Shown here piece by piece: positions 27,473 through 37,690 of a stretch of 64,000 nucleotides of DNA (its first letter is position 1; each line of letters begins with the position of its first letter). The DNA is from Burkholderiales bacterium. Its GTDB lineage: Bacteria > Pseudomonadota > Gammaproteobacteria > Burkholderiales > JAEUOS01. The notes under the pieces are model-generated. The model was not told where the DNA came from and searched no databases. It saw only the letters and a program-made list of their open reading frames with translations. The translations under genes were made by a program, and so were the position numbers. The DNA lies in the NCBI GenBank assembly GCA_016790635.1, contig JAEUOR010000013.1, forward strand, positions 62,001 to 126,000, written 5' to 3'.

Positions 27473-28581
27473 ACCCCGTCGAAAGCGTCATCCGCCCCGA
27501 AATCCGCGCCATGGCGACCTACCCGGTGGCCGATGCGACCGGGATGATCAAGCTCGACGCGATGGAGAGTCCGTATCGCCTGCCTGAAGATCTCGCACGC
27601 GAGCTCGGTGCGGTCGTCTCGGGGCTCGGCCTGAATCGTTACCCGGTGCCTTCGCTTGCCCGGTTGCGCCAGCTGATTCGTGAAACGATGGGCGTGCCGT
27701 CCGGGTTCGACGTGTTGTGCGGCAACGGTTCGGACGAGTGCATTCAGTACATCACTGCGGCCTGCGCGCGCGAGGGGGCCGTGGTCATGGCGCCGGCGCC
27801 TTCGTTCGTGATGTTCCAGATGCACGCGCTCTTCTATCGCCTGCAGTTCGTCGCGGTTCCGCTCAAGCCCGATTTCGCGCTTGACATCGAGGCGTTTCTT
27901 GCCGCCATCGACCGGCACCGACCGGCACTCATCTGGCTGGCCTATCCGAACAACCCGACTGGCAGTCCCTATTCGCACGCTGAGGTCGAGCGCATCGTCC
28001 GCGCCGCGCCTGGCCTGGTTGTCATCGACGAGGCCTATCAGCCCTATGCCGGCGACAGCTTCATGCGGCGCCTGCCCGATTTCGCCAACCTGGCCGTCAT
28101 GCGCACGGTTTCCAAGATCAGCATGGCGGGCGTGCGCCTCGGGTATGTGGCCGCCAGCCCCGAGTGGCTGGTCGAATTCGACAAGACGCGTGCGCCCTAC
28201 AACATCAGCGTCCTGGCCGAAGCCGTGGCGATCAAGATCCTCGAGAACAAGCACGTCATCGATGCACTGGCGGCGCGGGTGCTCGCCGAGCGGCCGGTCG
28301 TGCAGGAGGGACTCTCGAAGATCAGAGGCGTTACGCAATTCCCGAGCGCAGCCAATTTCGTCTGCGTGCGCGTGCCGGGGCCGCCCGGCAGCGGCACCGC
28401 GGTCCACCAGAAGATGAAGGCAGCGGGCGTGCTGGTGCGCAATTTCGACGGCGGCCATCCGCTCATGACCAACTGCCTGCGCCTGTCCATCGGCACGCCG
28501 GACGAGAATCGTGCCATGCTGGCGGCTCTTGAAAACGCGCTAAAGTACACCGTGCTGCGTACTGGCCCTTCCTGCGATTGA
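27469..28581 (+). CDS. hisC: Histidinol-phosphate aminotransferase
   Basis: PLP enzyme converting imidazole-acetol phosphate and glutamate to histidinol phosphate. The 370-aa product starts at GTG 27469 ([20 protein letters not shown]), overlapping the hisD stop; a longer open frame to 27271 lies inside hisD. Fold type I motifs are [30 protein letters not shown] ligand region (YPNNPTG), [14 protein letters not shown] and the PLP Lys in [14 protein letters not shown]. It is separated from hisB by 21 bp. Confidence 0.95.
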   Translation: MNPVESVIRPEIRAMATYPVADATGMIKLDAMESPYRLPEDLARELGAVVSGLGLNRYPVPSLARLRQLIRETMGVPSGFDVLCGNGSDECIQYITAACAREGAVVMAPAPSFVMFQMHALFYRLQFVAVPLKPDFALDIEAFLAAIDRHRPALIWLAYPNNPTGSPYSHAEVERIVRAAPGLVVIDEAYQPYAGDSFMRRLPDFANLAVMRTVSKISMAGVRLGYVAASPEWLVEFDKTRAPYNISVLAEAVAIKILENKHVIDALAARVLAERPVVQEGLSKIRGVTQFPSAANFVCVRVPGPPGSGTAVHQKMKAAGVLVRNFDGGHPLMTNCLRLSIGTPDENRAMLAALENALKYTVLRTGPSCD

Positions 28582-28602
28582 TGTTGCCGGTGCCCTGAAC
28601 CC

Positions 28603-29190
28603 ATGAGACAAGCTGAAATCGTTCGCAACACCAAGGAGACGCAGATTCGCGTGCGCCTCGACTTGGACGGCAGCGGTCGCGCCAACTTCGTCACCGGCGT
28701 GCCCTTTCTTGACCACATGCTCGACCAGGTTGCGCGTCACGGCCTGATCGATCTGGACATCGAGGCCCATGGCGACCTGCATATCGACGCGCACCACACG
28801 GTCGAGGACATCGGCATCACGCTGGGCCAGGCATTCGCGCGCGCGGCCGGCGACAAGAGAGGCCTGAAGCGCTATGGCCATGCCTACGTCCCGCTCGACG
28901 AGGCCTTGTCGCGCGTCGTGATCGACCTGTCGGGGCGACCGGGCCTCGAGTTCAACGTTGCTTTCAAGCGTGCCATGATCGGCGGTTTCGACGTCGACCT
29001 CGCGCACGAGTTCTTCCAGGGCTTCGTCAATCACGCCCTGGTGACCCTGCACGTCGACAACCTGGCCGGCGAGAATGCCCACCACCAGTGCGAGACCGTG
29101 TTCAAGGCTTTTGGCCGTGCCCTGCGCATGGCTTGCGAGGTCGATGCGCGCGCCGCCGACAGCATTGCCTCGACCAAGGGCTCGCTCTAG
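28603..29190 (+). CDS. hisB: Imidazoleglycerol-phosphate dehydratase
   Basis: Monofunctional HisB of 195 aa, without the phosphatase domain that is fused in enterobacteria. The manganese-binding histidine motifs are [24 protein letters not shown] and the second-half equivalents HEFFQGF and [13 protein letters not shown]. It dehydrates imidazole-glycerol phosphate to imidazole-acetol phosphate. It lies between hisC and hisH; histidinol-phosphate phosphatase is not encoded in this window. Confidence 0.97.
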   Translation: MRQAEIVRNTKETQIRVRLDLDGSGRANFVTGVPFLDHMLDQVARHGLIDLDIEAHGDLHIDAHHTVEDIGITLGQAFARAAGDKRGLKRYGHAYVPLDEALSRVVIDLSGRPGLEFNVAFKRAMIGGFDVDLAHEFFQGFVNHALVTLHVDNLAGENAHHQCETVFKAFGRALRMACEVDARAADSIASTKGSL

Positions 29191-29232
29191 ATCTTCTCGC
29201 GGATTTCGCCGTCGGCCGGTCACTGGAACCTC

Positions 29233-29868
29233 ATGCAAACCGTTGCAGTCGTCGATTACGGGATGGGCAACCTGCGCTCGGTTTCCAAGGCCATCGAGCA
29301 CGTCGCGCCGGGCGCGCGCGTGATCGTCACCGGCGATCCGCAGCAGATCGTCGCCGCCGACCGCGTCGTCTTCCCGGGACAGGGCGCGATGCCCGACTGC
29401 ATGCGCGAGATGTCGGCTTCGGGCCTGCGCGATGCGGTCCTTGCCGCCGCCGCGAACAAGCCCTTCCTGGGCATTTGCATCGGCATGCAGATGCTGTTCG
29501 AGTCGAGCGCGGAGGGTGAGACGCCCGGGCTTGGGCTTTTCCGCGGCCGGGTGGTGCGCTTCCCGCATGGCATGCGCGGACCGGATGGCACGCTTCTCAA
29601 GGTGCCGCACATGGGCTGGAACCAGGTGCGACAGACGCGCGCGCATGCCCTGTGGTCGGGCATCGACGATGGCAGCCGGTTCTATTTCGTGCACAGCTAT
29701 CATCCGGTCGCAGCGATCGAAGGGACGGTCGCGGGCAGCGCCGACTATGGGATACACTTTACGTGTGCAATTGCGCGCGACAACGTGTTCGGCGTACAGT
29801 TCCACCCTGAAAAGAGTCACACCACCGGCCTGCGCCTGTTTTCGAATTTCGTCGCATGGAATCCGTGA
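29233..29868 (+). CDS. hisH: Imidazole glycerol phosphate synthase, glutaminase subunit
   Basis: The class I glutamine amidotransferase partner of HisF. The 211-aa product carries the oxyanion-loop PGQGAMPDC and nucleophile Cys 82 in LGICIGMQMLFE. The catalytic His-Glu pair is in FGVQFHPEKSH. It delivers ammonia through the HisF barrel. Located between hisB (42 bp upstream) and hisA (55 bp downstream), as in other betaproteobacterial his operons. Confidence 0.97.
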   Translation: MQTVAVVDYGMGNLRSVSKAIEHVAPGARVIVTGDPQQIVAADRVVFPGQGAMPDCMREMSASGLRDAVLAAAANKPFLGICIGMQMLFESSAEGETPGLGLFRGRVVRFPHGMRGPDGTLLKVPHMGWNQVRQTRAHALWSGIDDGSRFYFVHSYHPVAAIEGTVAGSADYGIHFTCAIARDNVFGVQFHPEKSHTTGLRLFSNFVAWNP

Positions 29869-29923
29869 TCGCCGTCCCCTTCGGCCCCGGTAGCAGCATT
29901 TGCCTGCCTGGTGCTGCAGCGCC

Positions 29924-30655
29924 ATGCTGATCATTCCCGCCATCGACCTGAAGGATGGCCGCTGCGTTCGCCTCAAGCAGGGCGAGATGGACGACGCGAC
30001 GGTCTTTGCCGAGGATCCGGCGGCGATGGCGACCCACTGGAAGGCGCAGGGCGCGAAGCGCCTGCACGTGGTCGACCTCAACGGCGCATTCGCCGGCAAG
30101 CCCAAGAACGAGGCGGCGATCCGCCGCATCGTGGCTGCCGCGGGCGACGACCTGCCGGTCCAGCTGGGAGGCGGCATCCGCGACCTCGATACAGTCGAGC
30201 GGTGTCTCGACGACGGCTTGACCTGGGTCATCATCGGCACTGCGGCGGTCAAGAACCCGGGTTTCCTGCACGATGCCTGTGGCGCGTTTCCAGGGCACAT
30301 CATCGTCGGACTCGATGCACGCGACGGCAAGGTCGCTACAGACGGCTGGAGCAAGCTGACCGGGCACGACGTGATCGACCTGGCGAAGAAATTCCAGGAC
30401 TACGGCGCCGAGGCGATCATCTACACCGACATCGGCCGCGACGGCATGTTGAGCGGGATCAACATCGAAGCGACGCAGCGCCTCGCGCAGGCCGTGACCA
30501 TTCCCGTGATCGCCTCGGGCGGTTTTTCCAGCCTGAAGGACATCAAGTCCCTGAAGGGCCTGGAGGGAGATGGCGTGACCGGCGTCATCGCCGGCCGCGC
30601 GATCTACGACGGCACGCTGGATTTCAAGAAGGCGCTCGCCGAAGCCGCCAAATAG
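29924..30655 (+). CDS. hisA: ProFAR isomerase (HisA)
   Basis: A (beta-alpha)8 barrel isomerase converting ProFAR to PRFAR. The 243-aa product starts [20 protein letters not shown] with catalytic Asp 8; the second catalytic Asp region is [16 protein letters not shown]. Phosphate-binding loops are QLGGGIRDL and VIASGGFSS. The ATG at 29924 gives the exact family N-terminus; an upstream in-frame start at 29900 would add eight unconserved residues. HisF follows after an 81-bp gap. Confidence 0.96.
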   Translation: MLIIPAIDLKDGRCVRLKQGEMDDATVFAEDPAAMATHWKAQGAKRLHVVDLNGAFAGKPKNEAAIRRIVAAAGDDLPVQLGGGIRDLDTVERCLDDGLTWVIIGTAAVKNPGFLHDACGAFPGHIIVGLDARDGKVATDGWSKLTGHDVIDLAKKFQDYGAEAIIYTDIGRDGMLSGINIEATQRLAQAVTIPVIASGGFSSLKDIKSLKGLEGDGVTGVIAGRAIYDGTLDFKKALAEAAK

Positions 30656-30736
30656 CGGCGCCCTGCCATTGCGATTGCGTGGGGCGCAGTATGATTTGAG
30701 GCCCGCTGCGCTCCCGCGCCGCCCCCCGCTGCCACC

Positions 30737-31495
30737 ATGCTCGCCAAGCGCATCATCCCCTGCCTAGACGTCACTGCCGGCCGCGTGGTCAAGGGTGTCA
30801 ATTTCGTCTCTTTGCGGGACGCCGGCGACCCGGTCGAGATCGCGCGGCGCTACGACGAGCAAGGCGCCGACGAACTGACTTTCCTGGACATCACTGCGTC
30901 TTCCGATGACCGGGACCTGATCCTCCACATCGTCGAGGCAGTCGCTGCCCAGGTTTTCATTCCGCTCACCGTCGGCGGCGGGGTTCGCCAACTTGCCGAT
31001 GTGCGGCGCCTGCTCAACGCCGGGGCCGACAAGATCAGCATCAATACCAGCGCCGTGACCAACCCGCAATTGGTGGCCGAGGCGTCCGGTCGCTACGGCG
31101 CGCAGTGCATCGTCGTTGCGATCGACGCCAAGTCTGCCGGTCCCGGCGCCTGGCATGTCTACACCCATGGCGGGCGCAATGACACCGGGCTGGATGCAGT
31201 CGAGTGGGCGTGCCGTGTCGAGGCTCTGGGCGCCGGGGAGATCCTGCTCACCAGCATGGATCGCGACGGCACGCGTTCGGGCTTCGACCTGGCACTGACG
31301 CGCGCGGTAGCCGATGCCGTGTCGATCCCGGTCATCGCTTCGGGTGGAGTTGGTTCGCTGGACGATCTGGCCGACGGCGTAACCCTGGGCCACGCCGACG
31401 CCGTGCTTGCGGCGAGCATTTTTCATTATGGTGAATTCACCGTCGGCGAGGCCAAGGCGCGCATGGCCGAGCGCGGTGTTGAGGTACGCCTGTGA
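30737..31495 (+). CDS. hisF: Imidazole glycerol phosphate synthase, cyclase subunit
   Basis: This 252-aa barrel starts [20 protein letters not shown] with catalytic Asp 11. The second catalytic Asp is in [13 protein letters not shown], and the phosphate loops are VGGGVRQL and [12 protein letters not shown]. It cyclises PRFAR with ammonia from HisH to give IGP and AICAR. Its TGA overlaps the hisI GTG by 4 bp. The 81-bp gap before it (30656-30736) holds no gene. Confidence 0.97.
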   Translation: MLAKRIIPCLDVTAGRVVKGVNFVSLRDAGDPVEIARRYDEQGADELTFLDITASSDDRDLILHIVEAVAAQVFIPLTVGGGVRQLADVRRLLNAGADKISINTSAVTNPQLVAEASGRYGAQCIVVAIDAKSAGPGAWHVYTHGGRNDTGLDAVEWACRVEALGAGEILLTSMDRDGTRSGFDLALTRAVADAVSIPVIASGGVGSLDDLADGVTLGHADAVLAASIFHYGEFTVGEAKARMAERGVEVRL

Positions 31496-31908
31496 GCACA
31501 CCAGCGAACAGCGCGTCGTCGTCCTCGAGTTGGCTGGACGAAGTGGTCTTCGACGACCGCGGCCTCGTTCCGGCGATTGCCCAGGAAGTCGGCAGCGGTA
31601 GCGTCCTGATGGTAGCGTGGATGAACCGCGAGGCCCTGGAATTGACGGTCTCCTCCGGCTACGCCGTGTATTTCTCGCGCTCGCGCGGGAAGCTGTGGAA
31701 AAAGGGTGAGGAGTCCGGACACCGCCAGCGTGTCGTCGATGTGCGCCTGGACTGCGATGGCGACGTCGTGCTGCTGACCGTGGAGCAGCAGGGCGGCATC
31801 GCCTGCCATACCGGCCGGCATGACTGCTTTTTCCGCAAGCTCGAGGACGGCGCATGGATTGTCACCGCGCCGGTATTGCGCGACCCGGCAGAGATTTATC
31901 GCAAATGA
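31492..31908 (+). CDS. hisI: Phosphoribosyl-AMP cyclohydrolase
   Basis: Monofunctional HisI (138 aa). Zinc and magnesium sites are visible in [16 protein letters not shown] (Asp-x-Asp-x-Asp type) and the cysteines of [14 protein letters not shown]. The substrate segment is [20 protein letters not shown]. It opens the adenine ring of PR-AMP. It starts with GTG inside the hisF stop and overlaps hisE by 4 bp. The HisI and HisE activities are encoded separately here rather than fused as in enterobacteria. Confidence 0.97.
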   Translation: MSTPANSASSSSSWLDEVVFDDRGLVPAIAQEVGSGSVLMVAWMNREALELTVSSGYAVYFSRSRGKLWKKGEESGHRQRVVDVRLDCDGDVVLLTVEQQGGIACHTGRHDCFFRKLEDGAWIVTAPVLRDPAEIYRK

Positions 31909-32255
31909 ACGATTCCGTGCTTGAGCGATTGGCCGCAGTCGTGTCTGCGCGACGCGGCGCTGATCCCGACAAGTCCTATGTCGCCAGGCTTCTGGCGCGC
32001 GGTGAAGACGCGATCCTGAAAAAGATCGGCGAGGAAGCGACCGAGGCTGTCATGGCCTGCAAGGACCGGGCGCCGGAGCGCATCGTCGCCGAATTCGCCG
32101 ACCTGTGGTTTCACAGCCTGGTTGCGCTGGAGCACTACGGTCTCACGCCGGACCTGGTGCTGGCCGAACTGGCCCGGCGCGAGGGCCTTTCGGGGCTGGA
32201 TGAAAAGGCGGCGCGCAAAGACGCGGCGCGTGCAGCTCGCGAATCCGGCGCTTGA
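31905..32255 (+). CDS. hisE: Phosphoribosyl-ATP pyrophosphatase
   Basis: This 116-aa all-alpha MazG-like pyrophosphohydrolase converts PR-ATP to PR-AMP. The metal-binding motif is [15 protein letters not shown], followed by [18 protein letters not shown]. The start at 31905 overlaps the hisI stop (ATGA); the longer frame to 31854 is inside hisI. It is the last his gene before the HIT gene. Confidence 0.96.
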   Translation: MNDSVLERLAAVVSARRGADPDKSYVARLLARGEDAILKKIGEEATEAVMACKDRAPERIVAEFADLWFHSLVALEHYGLTPDLVLAELARREGLSGLDEKAARKDAARAARESGA

Positions 32256-32300
32256 AGCCGGCAATCCAACCCATTGCGTCCCGGCGCGCCTCGAAAACAC

Positions 32301-32660
32301 ATGCACACGGATCCCGATTGCCTGTTCTGCAAGATCGTCTCTGGCCGCATCCCTGCGCGCAAGATCCACGAGGATGACGAACTGGTCGCCTTCCACGACA
32401 TCAATCCGGCCGCTCCGGTGCATTTCCTGATCGTCCCGCGCGAGCACATCGAGTCGCTGGCCGAAGCCTCCGAGCACCATCAAGCGCTGCTTGGTAGAAT
32501 GATGTTGTTGGCGGCACGGCTTGCGCCGGCCCAGGGCGCAAACCCGGGGCGTGAGGGCGGATTCCGCATCGTCATCAACAATGGCCGCGAAGGTGGCCAG
32601 GAAGTATTGCACCTGCACATGCATGTGATGGGCGGCCCGCGGCCCTGGCGACGCGGTTGA
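32301..32660 (+). CDS. HIT family nucleotide-binding protein (HinT-like)
   Basis: This 119-aa histidine-triad protein starts [20 protein letters not shown], with CLFC typical of the PKCI/HinT branch, and ends with the active-site triad [13 protein letters not shown]. HinT-type proteins hydrolyse purine nucleoside phosphoramidates in the cytosol. The ATG at 32301 gives the family N-terminus; nine upstream codons in frame are not conserved. It sits between hisE and tatA, its usual place in betaproteobacteria. Confidence 0.93.
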   Translation: MHTDPDCLFCKIVSGRIPARKIHEDDELVAFHDINPAAPVHFLIVPREHIESLAEASEHHQALLGRMMLLAARLAPAQGANPGREGGFRIVINNGREGGQEVLHLHMHVMGGPRPWRRG

Positions 32661-32757
32661 CCACCTGACGTGCCTGCCGGGCATAGAACGCGGCCAAGAA
32701 ACAACAAGAACCGACGCTGCGGTCCAGCCGAACCAACCGATTCAAGGAGACCGTTCC

Positions 32758-32991
32758 ATGGGTTCATTTTCCATCTGGCATTGGCTGATCGTCCTGGTCA
32801 TCGTGATGCTTGTTTTCGGCACCAAGAAGTTGCGCAACATGGGAGCCGACCTGGGCGGCGCCGTCAAGGGGTTCAAGGACGGCATGAAGGAAGGTCAGGC
32901 GAACGCTGACGCCGCCAAGGCCGCGGCAGCAGAGCCGGGCAAGGTCGGGCAGACTATCGACGTCAAGCCCGAAGAGAAGTCCAGAGTCTGA
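32758..32991 (+). CDS. tatA: Sec-independent translocase subunit TatA
   Basis: This 77-aa protein has one N-terminal transmembrane helix ([20 protein letters not shown]), the [10 protein letters not shown] hinge, an amphipathic helix ([16 protein letters not shown]) and a short charged tail. It forms the variable pore-like oligomer of the twin-arginine export system. The start is preceded by AAGGAG about 10 bp upstream. TatB follows after 87 bp. Confidence 0.96.
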   Translation: MGSFSIWHWLIVLVIVMLVFGTKKLRNMGADLGGAVKGFKDGMKEGQANADAAKAAAAEPGKVGQTIDVKPEEKSRV

Positions 32992-33078
32992 TCCAGGGCG
33001 CCAGGCCGGTGTTGCGCCGGCCAGGGATCGCAGCCGCCGGCCGCTGGTCCCAAGCCACCACTTCTCCATAGCTTCGGC

Positions 33079-33552
33079 ATGTTCGACTTCGGCTTTTCCG
33101 AAATGATGGTCATCGGCGTGGTGGCCTTGCTGGTCATCGGGCCGGAAAAGCTGCCGCGGGTCGCACGCACCATCGGCGCGCTCATGGGGCGCGCTCAGCG
33201 CTATGTCGCCGATGTGAAGGCCGACATCAACCGCGAGATCGAACTCGACGAGTTGAAGAAGCTCAAGACCAGTGTCACCGAGGCCGCAGCCACCATCGAA
33301 TCGTCTGTGCGCGAGACCGTTTCCGGCCTCGAAGCCCAGGCCAGCGAGATCAACAATCTGGCCAACGGCGTGCTGGCGACGGATGGCGGCGTGCAGCCGG
33401 CAACGACCGCCGGAACCGAAGTAGTCGGCCCGGCCGCGCTGGCCGAGGCGGCCGTGGCGGAGGCGGCCGGCCCTGCGGTTGCGCCTGCGTCGTCCCCGGC
33501 GCAAGGCTCGCTCGCCCTGGACGACCCGGCGCAGCCGGTGCTGAAAGCCTGA
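33079..33552 (+). CDS. tatB: Sec-independent translocase subunit TatB
   Basis: This 157-aa protein starts [20 protein letters not shown], with [13 protein letters not shown] at the hinge, a long amphipathic/coiled region at about 35-100 and an Ala/Pro-rich tail. TatB with TatC recognises twin-arginine signal peptides. Separated by 16 bp from tatC. Confidence 0.96.
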   Translation: MFDFGFSEMMVIGVVALLVIGPEKLPRVARTIGALMGRAQRYVADVKADINREIELDELKKLKTSVTEAAATIESSVRETVSGLEAQASEINNLANGVLATDGGVQPATTAGTEVVGPAALAEAAVAEAAGPAVAPASSPAQGSLALDDPAQPVLKA

Positions 33553-33568
33553 TGCGGATCCAGCGGGC

Positions 33569-34351
33569 ATGACCGAATCGGCCGAAGGCGGCAAGGAAGA
33601 CAGCTTCATCTCGCATCTGGTCGAGCTGCGCGATCGGCTGCTGCGCTGCGTGATCGTGTTCCTGGTCCTGTTCGCGTTCGCGTTTCTCGTCTGGCCCAAG
33701 GCCGGCCCGGTCTACGATTTTCTTGCGCTTCCCCTGATCAAGTCGCTTCCGGAGGGGACCAAGATGATCGCCACTTCGGTGATCTCGCCGTTCCTCGTGC
33801 CCCTCAAGGTGACGGCCATGCTGGCCTTCGTGGTCGGACTGCCGTTTTATCTCTACCAGGCGTGGGCGTTCGTGGCGCCTGGGTTGTATCGCCACGAGAA
33901 GCGCCTGGCGCTACCGCTGGTGGTGTCGTCGACGCTCCTGTTCCTGATCGGCATCGCTTTCTGCTATTACCTCGTGTTCGGCCAGTTCTTTGCTTTCATC
34001 AATTCGTTTGCGCCGACCTCGATCACCCCCGCGCCGGATATCGAGGCCTACCTTAGCTTCGTGCTGACGATGTTCATCGCCTTCGGCGTCGCCTTCGAAG
34101 TGCCGGTTGCGGTCGTGGTGCTGGTGATCACGCGCGTCATCAGCGTGCAAAAGCTCAAGGAGTGGCGCGGCTACTTCATTGTCGGCGCCTTCGTGGTCGC
34201 AGCCGTCGTCACCCCGCCCGACGTGGTTTCGCAGATTGCGCTGGCGGTGCCGATGTGCCTGCTCTACGAGGTGGGCATCCTGTGCGGGCGTCTGATCGAG
34301 CGCGACCGTCCGAAAGAGGAGGAGGACGCCTCGCAGTCCAAGGCGGCCTGA
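33569..34351 (+). CDS. tatC: Sec-independent translocase subunit TatC
   Basis: This 260-aa protein has six transmembrane helices. The family signature is in the first loop and helix (SFISHLVELRDRLLRCVIVF), with YQAWAFVAPGLYRHEK and FGVAFEVPVAVVVL (the intramembrane Glu) further on. It is the core receptor for twin-arginine signal peptides. A probable client, the Rieske protein PetA, is encoded 2.7 kb downstream. The gene is convergent with the protease gene that follows. Confidence 0.97.
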   Translation: MTESAEGGKEDSFISHLVELRDRLLRCVIVFLVLFAFAFLVWPKAGPVYDFLALPLIKSLPEGTKMIATSVISPFLVPLKVTAMLAFVVGLPFYLYQAWAFVAPGLYRHEKRLALPLVVSSTLLFLIGIAFCYYLVFGQFFAFINSFAPTSITPAPDIEAYLSFVLTMFIAFGVAFEVPVAVVVLVITRVISVQKLKEWRGYFIVGAFVVAAVVTPPDVVSQIALAVPMCLLYEVGILCGRLIERDRPKEEEDASQSKAA

Positions 34352-34375
34352 AACGCAGCGCGCCGGCCGCGAGCG

Positions 34376-35581
34376 CTATTCGTTCTGGCCAGGGCGGCGT
34401 CCCGGGCGCGGACGCTTGGCCACGGTCAAGTTCAATTCGGCCACTTGGCCCTGGCGTATGACCTTGGCCCTGACAGCTTCCCCCGGCTTGAACGCAGCAA
34501 TCTGGTTCATCATGGACTGCGGATCGCGTATCGGACTGCCATCCAGTTCCACCAGCACGTCGCCAGGGCGCATTCCGCCGCGGTCGGCCGGGCCGCCACG
34601 CACGATGCCGGAAACCAGCACGCCCTGGTCGCGTGGCAGCTTGAAGGATTCGGCCAGTTCGGCGGTGATTTCCTGTGGTTCGATGCCGAGGAAACCGCGC
34701 GTCACCGCGCCATTGGCGATGATCTGTTCCATGACCTGGCGCGCCATGTTGGCCGGGATCGCGAAGCCGATTCCCGCCGAGGTGCCGGTACGGGAAAAGA
34801 TCGCCGTGTTGATGCCCAGGAGGCGCCCCTGGCTGTCCACCAGTGCGCCTCCGGAGTTGCCCGGATTGATCGCGGCGTCGGTCTGGATGAAATTCTCGTA
34901 CTGCGCAATGCCCAGTTGCGAGCGTCCCAGCGCCGAAACGATGCCCAGCGTAACGGTTTGCCCCACCCCAAGCGGGTTGCCGATGGCCAACACCACATCG
35001 CCCACCTTGGCAACCTCGGGTCGCCCGAAGACGATCGCCGGCACGTCGGGCAGGTCCAGCTTGATGACCGCGAGGTCGGTCTCCGGATCGCCGCCGACGA
35101 TGCGCGCGCGGGCGCGCCGCTTGTCGTTGAGCAGCACCTCGATTTCGTCGGCCGACTCGATGACGTGATAGTTGGTGAGGATGTAACCTTGCGGGCTGAC
35201 GACGACGCCAGAGCCGAGACTGTTGGTGCGACGGGTTGCCCCCCGTTCATCGCCGCCGAAGAAATGTCGGAACAGCGGGTCATTCATGAACGGGTGCTGG
35301 GGCGCCTTGACCTCCTTGGAGGTGAAGATGTTGACCACGGCCGGGATGGCCGCCTGCGCGGCCTCGCTGTAGGAACCGACCGGGCGCGGTGCGCCGGACC
35401 CCTCGGCCGCAGCCTGGGTGACCGTCACCGGTTTCAGGTCCGCGGGCGCGCTCGCGTTGGCGCTCGCGCGGTTGGCCGGATTCTCCGGCAGCCATTCAGG
35501 CTTGAGGGTGGCGACGACGAACCACACCGCGATGCAGATGGTCGCGGTCTGCGCGAATATCAACCAGAGGTGACGCAACAT
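34376..35581 (-). CDS. Membrane-anchored trypsin-like serine protease of the DegS/HtrA family, one PDZ
   Basis: This 401-aa protein has an N-terminal membrane anchor (residues 5-24), so its protease domain lies in the periplasm. The catalytic triad is His 139 (LTNYHVIES), Asp 169 ([10 protein letters not shown]) and Ser 243 ([11 protein letters not shown]). A single PDZ domain spans about 295-385 ([29 protein letters not shown]). One PDZ plus an uncleaved anchor is the DegS/AlgW layout, associated with envelope-stress signalling, but a degradative HtrA role is also possible. The ATG at 35581 overlaps the divergent NIF3 ATG. Confidence 0.93.
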   Translation of the reverse strand: MLRHLWLIFAQTATICIAVWFVVATLKPEWLPENPANRASANASAPADLKPVTVTQAAAEGSGAPRPVGSYSEAAQAAIPAVVNIFTSKEVKAPQHPFMNDPLFRHFFGGDERGATRRTNSLGSGVVVSPQGYILTNYHVIESADEIEVLLNDKRRARARIVGGDPETDLAVIKLDLPDVPAIVFGRPEVAKVGDVVLAIGNPLGVGQTVTLGIVSALGRSQLGIAQYENFIQTDAAINPGNSGGALVDSQGRLLGINTAIFSRTGTSAGIGFAIPANMARQVMEQIIANGAVTRGFLGIEPQEITAELAESFKLPRDQGVLVSGIVRGGPADRGGMRPGDVLVELDGSPIRDPQSMMNQIAAFKPGEAVRAKVIRQGQVAELNLTVAKRPRPGRRPGQNE

Positions 35582-36338
35582 GACGGGAATGGTGGATCGA
35601 CAGGCGCTCGGAGAAGCGATGGACGCGCTCCTGGAACCCGGGCGCTTTCGCGATTATTGCCCAAACGGATTGCAGGTGGAAGGAAAGTCGCGGATCACGC
35701 GCCTGGCCAGCGGAGTGACGGCTAGCCTGGCGCTGATCGAGCGCGCGATCGACGAAGGCGCCGATGCCATCATCGTGCACCATGGCCTCTTCTGGCGCGG
35801 CGACGACATGCGCATCGTCGCCACGCGGCGCGCAAGGCTGGCGCGCCTGTTATCGGCGGACGTGAACCTGTTTGCATACCACCTGCCGCTTGACGCGCAC
35901 CCGTCGCTGGGCAACAACGCGCAACTCGGTATGCGCCTTGGACTGGTTGCCGGGGAATCCTTCGGGGAGCAGGAGTTGGGCCGGGTGGCCACGATCGACG
36001 AGCCTCTCTCCGCCGCGGCATTCACCGCCCGGGTGGCCTTGGCGCTCGGTCGCGAACCGCTGTTGCTGGGCGACGCGACCCGGCAGGTGCGGCGCATCGC
36101 CTGGTGCACTGGCGGGGCACAGGGCTATTTCGAGGCCGCGATCGCGGCCGGGGCCGACCTGTACCTGTCCGGCGAAGCTTCCGAGCAGACCACCCACCTG
36201 GCGCGCGAGTCCGGCGTGCCTTTCGTGGCCGCCGGCCATCACGCCACCGAGCGCTACGGCGCGTGCGCGCTGGCCGAACACTTCGCGCAACGGTTCGGCC
36301 TGGCCCACGCCTTCCACGACATCGACAACCCGGTCTGA
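35580..36338 (+). CDS. NIF3-like / YbgI-family dinuclear metal-centre protein
   Basis: This 252-aa protein starts [20 protein letters not shown], and a start three codons later is equally possible. Metal-binding motifs are [13 protein letters not shown] in the N-terminal half, [20 protein letters not shown] and, near the end, [20 protein letters not shown]. The family is conserved and often annotated as GTP cyclohydrolase I type 2-like, but its biochemical role is not settled. It is divergent from the protease with overlapping start codons. Confidence 0.92.
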   Translation: MTGMVDRQALGEAMDALLEPGRFRDYCPNGLQVEGKSRITRLASGVTASLALIERAIDEGADAIIVHHGLFWRGDDMRIVATRRARLARLLSADVNLFAYHLPLDAHPSLGNNAQLGMRLGLVAGESFGEQELGRVATIDEPLSAAAFTARVALALGREPLLLGDATRQVRRIAWCTGGAQGYFEAAIAAGADLYLSGEASEQTTHLARESGVPFVAAGHHATERYGACALAEHFAQRFGLAHAFHDIDNPV

Positions 36339-36410
36339 GCGCGGCCGGTAGCCGGGCCGCGGCAACCGCGCACAGGTTCTTCCCGGCAGACGCGGCTGCC
36401 TGCCGCGGGT

Positions 36411-36845
36411 CTACTTCTTCAGCGAGTCGCGGATCTCGCGCAGTAATAACACATCCTCGGCAGGCGCCGGCGGCGCCGCGGGGGCCGGCGGTGCCTCGTT
36501 CTTCATGCGGTTGATCTGCTTGACCATCAGGAAGATGATGAAGGCGAGGATGGCGAAATTGACCACAACGGTCACGAAGCTGCCCCACGCGAAGACCGGA
36601 ATGCCGGCCTTCTTGAGGTCGGCAAGCACCATCAGGTTGTTCGGGTTCTTGCCCAGGACAATAAAGAGGTTGGAAAAATCGAGGTTGCCGAAAATTGCTC
36701 CGACCAAGGGCATGATGATGTCGGCCACCAGGGAGTCGACGATCTTGCCGAAGGCGGCGCCGATGATCACGCCGACTGCCAGGTCGACGACACTGCCCTT
36801 GACGGCGAATTCCTTGAACTCCGATGCAAAACTCATGTTCTTCAA
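36411..36845 (-). CDS. mscL: Large-conductance mechanosensitive channel
   Basis: The 144-aa product begins [20 protein letters not shown] and has TM1 ([20 protein letters not shown], the pore-lining helix) and TM2 ([20 protein letters not shown]). The C-terminal cytoplasmic helix is [17 protein letters not shown]. It is an osmotic safety valve. An SD-like GAGGGG precedes the ATG. The periplasmic loop ([20 protein letters not shown]) has the normal length. Confidence 0.96.
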   Translation of the reverse strand: MKNMSFASEFKEFAVKGSVVDLAVGVIIGAAFGKIVDSLVADIIMPLVGAIFGNLDFSNLFIVLGKNPNNLMVLADLKKAGIPVFAWGSFVTVVVNFAILAFIIFLMVKQINRMKNEAPPAPAAPPAPAEDVLLLREIRDSLKK

Positions 36846-36959
36846 TCCCCTCGCAATTGTTGGATTGCCGAAATCGGCGGGCGAATCTTACCGGCGCACG
36901 CTCAGGCATACAAGGACGGATAGCAAGTGTTTGAATACAAAAAGGAAATTCGGTAAAAC

Positions 36960-36988
36960 TTTTGTTGCGCTGCGTGATCAGATATAAT
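36960..36988 (+). promoter_or_regulatory. Putative sigma-70 promoter of petABC
   Basis: A consensus -10 TATAAT at 36983-36988 is preceded by a 17-bp spacer and a TTTTGT -35-like hexamer at 36960-36965. It lies in the 241-bp gap between divergent mscL and petA. Transcription would start near 36995, giving a ~90-nt leader to petA. The -10 is perfect, the -35 is poor. Confidence 0.6.
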
Positions 36989-37086
36989 CTTGTGGTTTGT
37001 CGAAGGCGCGGCGCCACACGTCGGAATCCTCGCGCAGCGCCGTCGCAAGTCGAGATTTTCGAGCACTTCATCCGTGAGGCAACCAA

Positions 37087-37686
37087 ATGAGTGACCAAGC
37101 CAGCGCCGACTCCGGGCGCCGCGGCGCCATCATCGCGACTTCCGCCGTCGGCGGGGTGGGCGCGCTGTGCGCCGCATTTCCTTTTGTCTCGACATTCGCG
37201 CCGTCCGAAAAAGCGCGCGCTGCCGGCGCGCCGGTCGAAGTCGACGTCGGTGCGCTCAAGGAGGGTGAGCGCATGATCGTCGAGTGGCGCGGCAAGCCGG
37301 TCTGGATCGTGCGCCGTTCCAAGGAGATGCTCGATTCGCTGGCCAAGACCGAGCCCAAGGTCGCCGACCCGAAGTCGGAACGCAAACCCTCCGAGCTGAC
37401 CCCGGAGTACTGCCGCAATCAGAATCGTTCGATCAAGCCCGACCTGCTCGTGGCAGTCGGCATCTGCTCGCACCTGGGTTGTTCGCCGACCGGGCCTTTC
37501 CCCGCCGGTGGCAATGTTGCGCTCGGTGACGACATGGGCTTCGTGTGCCCCTGCCATGGTTCGACCTTCGACATGGCCGGGCGCGTCTGGAAGGCCAAGC
37601 CGGCGCCCGACAACCTCGAGATTCCCCCGCACATGTATCTGTCGGACACGCGCCTCCTGATCGGCGAAGACAAGAAGGGGGCATAG
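37087..37686 (+). CDS. petA: Ubiquinol-cytochrome c reductase Rieske iron-sulfur subunit
   Basis: This 199-aa subunit of the bc1 complex starts MSDQASADSGRRGAIIATSA; the twin arginines and hydrophobic segment form a Tat-like signal anchor. The [2Fe-2S] ligands are in CSHLGCSPTG and CPCHGSTFDMAGRV. It accepts electrons from ubiquinol at the Qo site. It is the first gene of petABC, with a GAGG ribosome-binding site and a good -10 upstream; petB follows after 4 bp. Confidence 0.97.
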   Translation: MSDQASADSGRRGAIIATSAVGGVGALCAAFPFVSTFAPSEKARAAGAPVEVDVGALKEGERMIVEWRGKPVWIVRRSKEMLDSLAKTEPKVADPKSERKPSELTPEYCRNQNRSIKPDLLVAVGICSHLGCSPTGPFPAGGNVALGDDMGFVCPCHGSTFDMAGRVWKAKPAPDNLEIPPHMYLSDTRLLIGEDKKGA

Positions 37687-37690
37687 CGAA

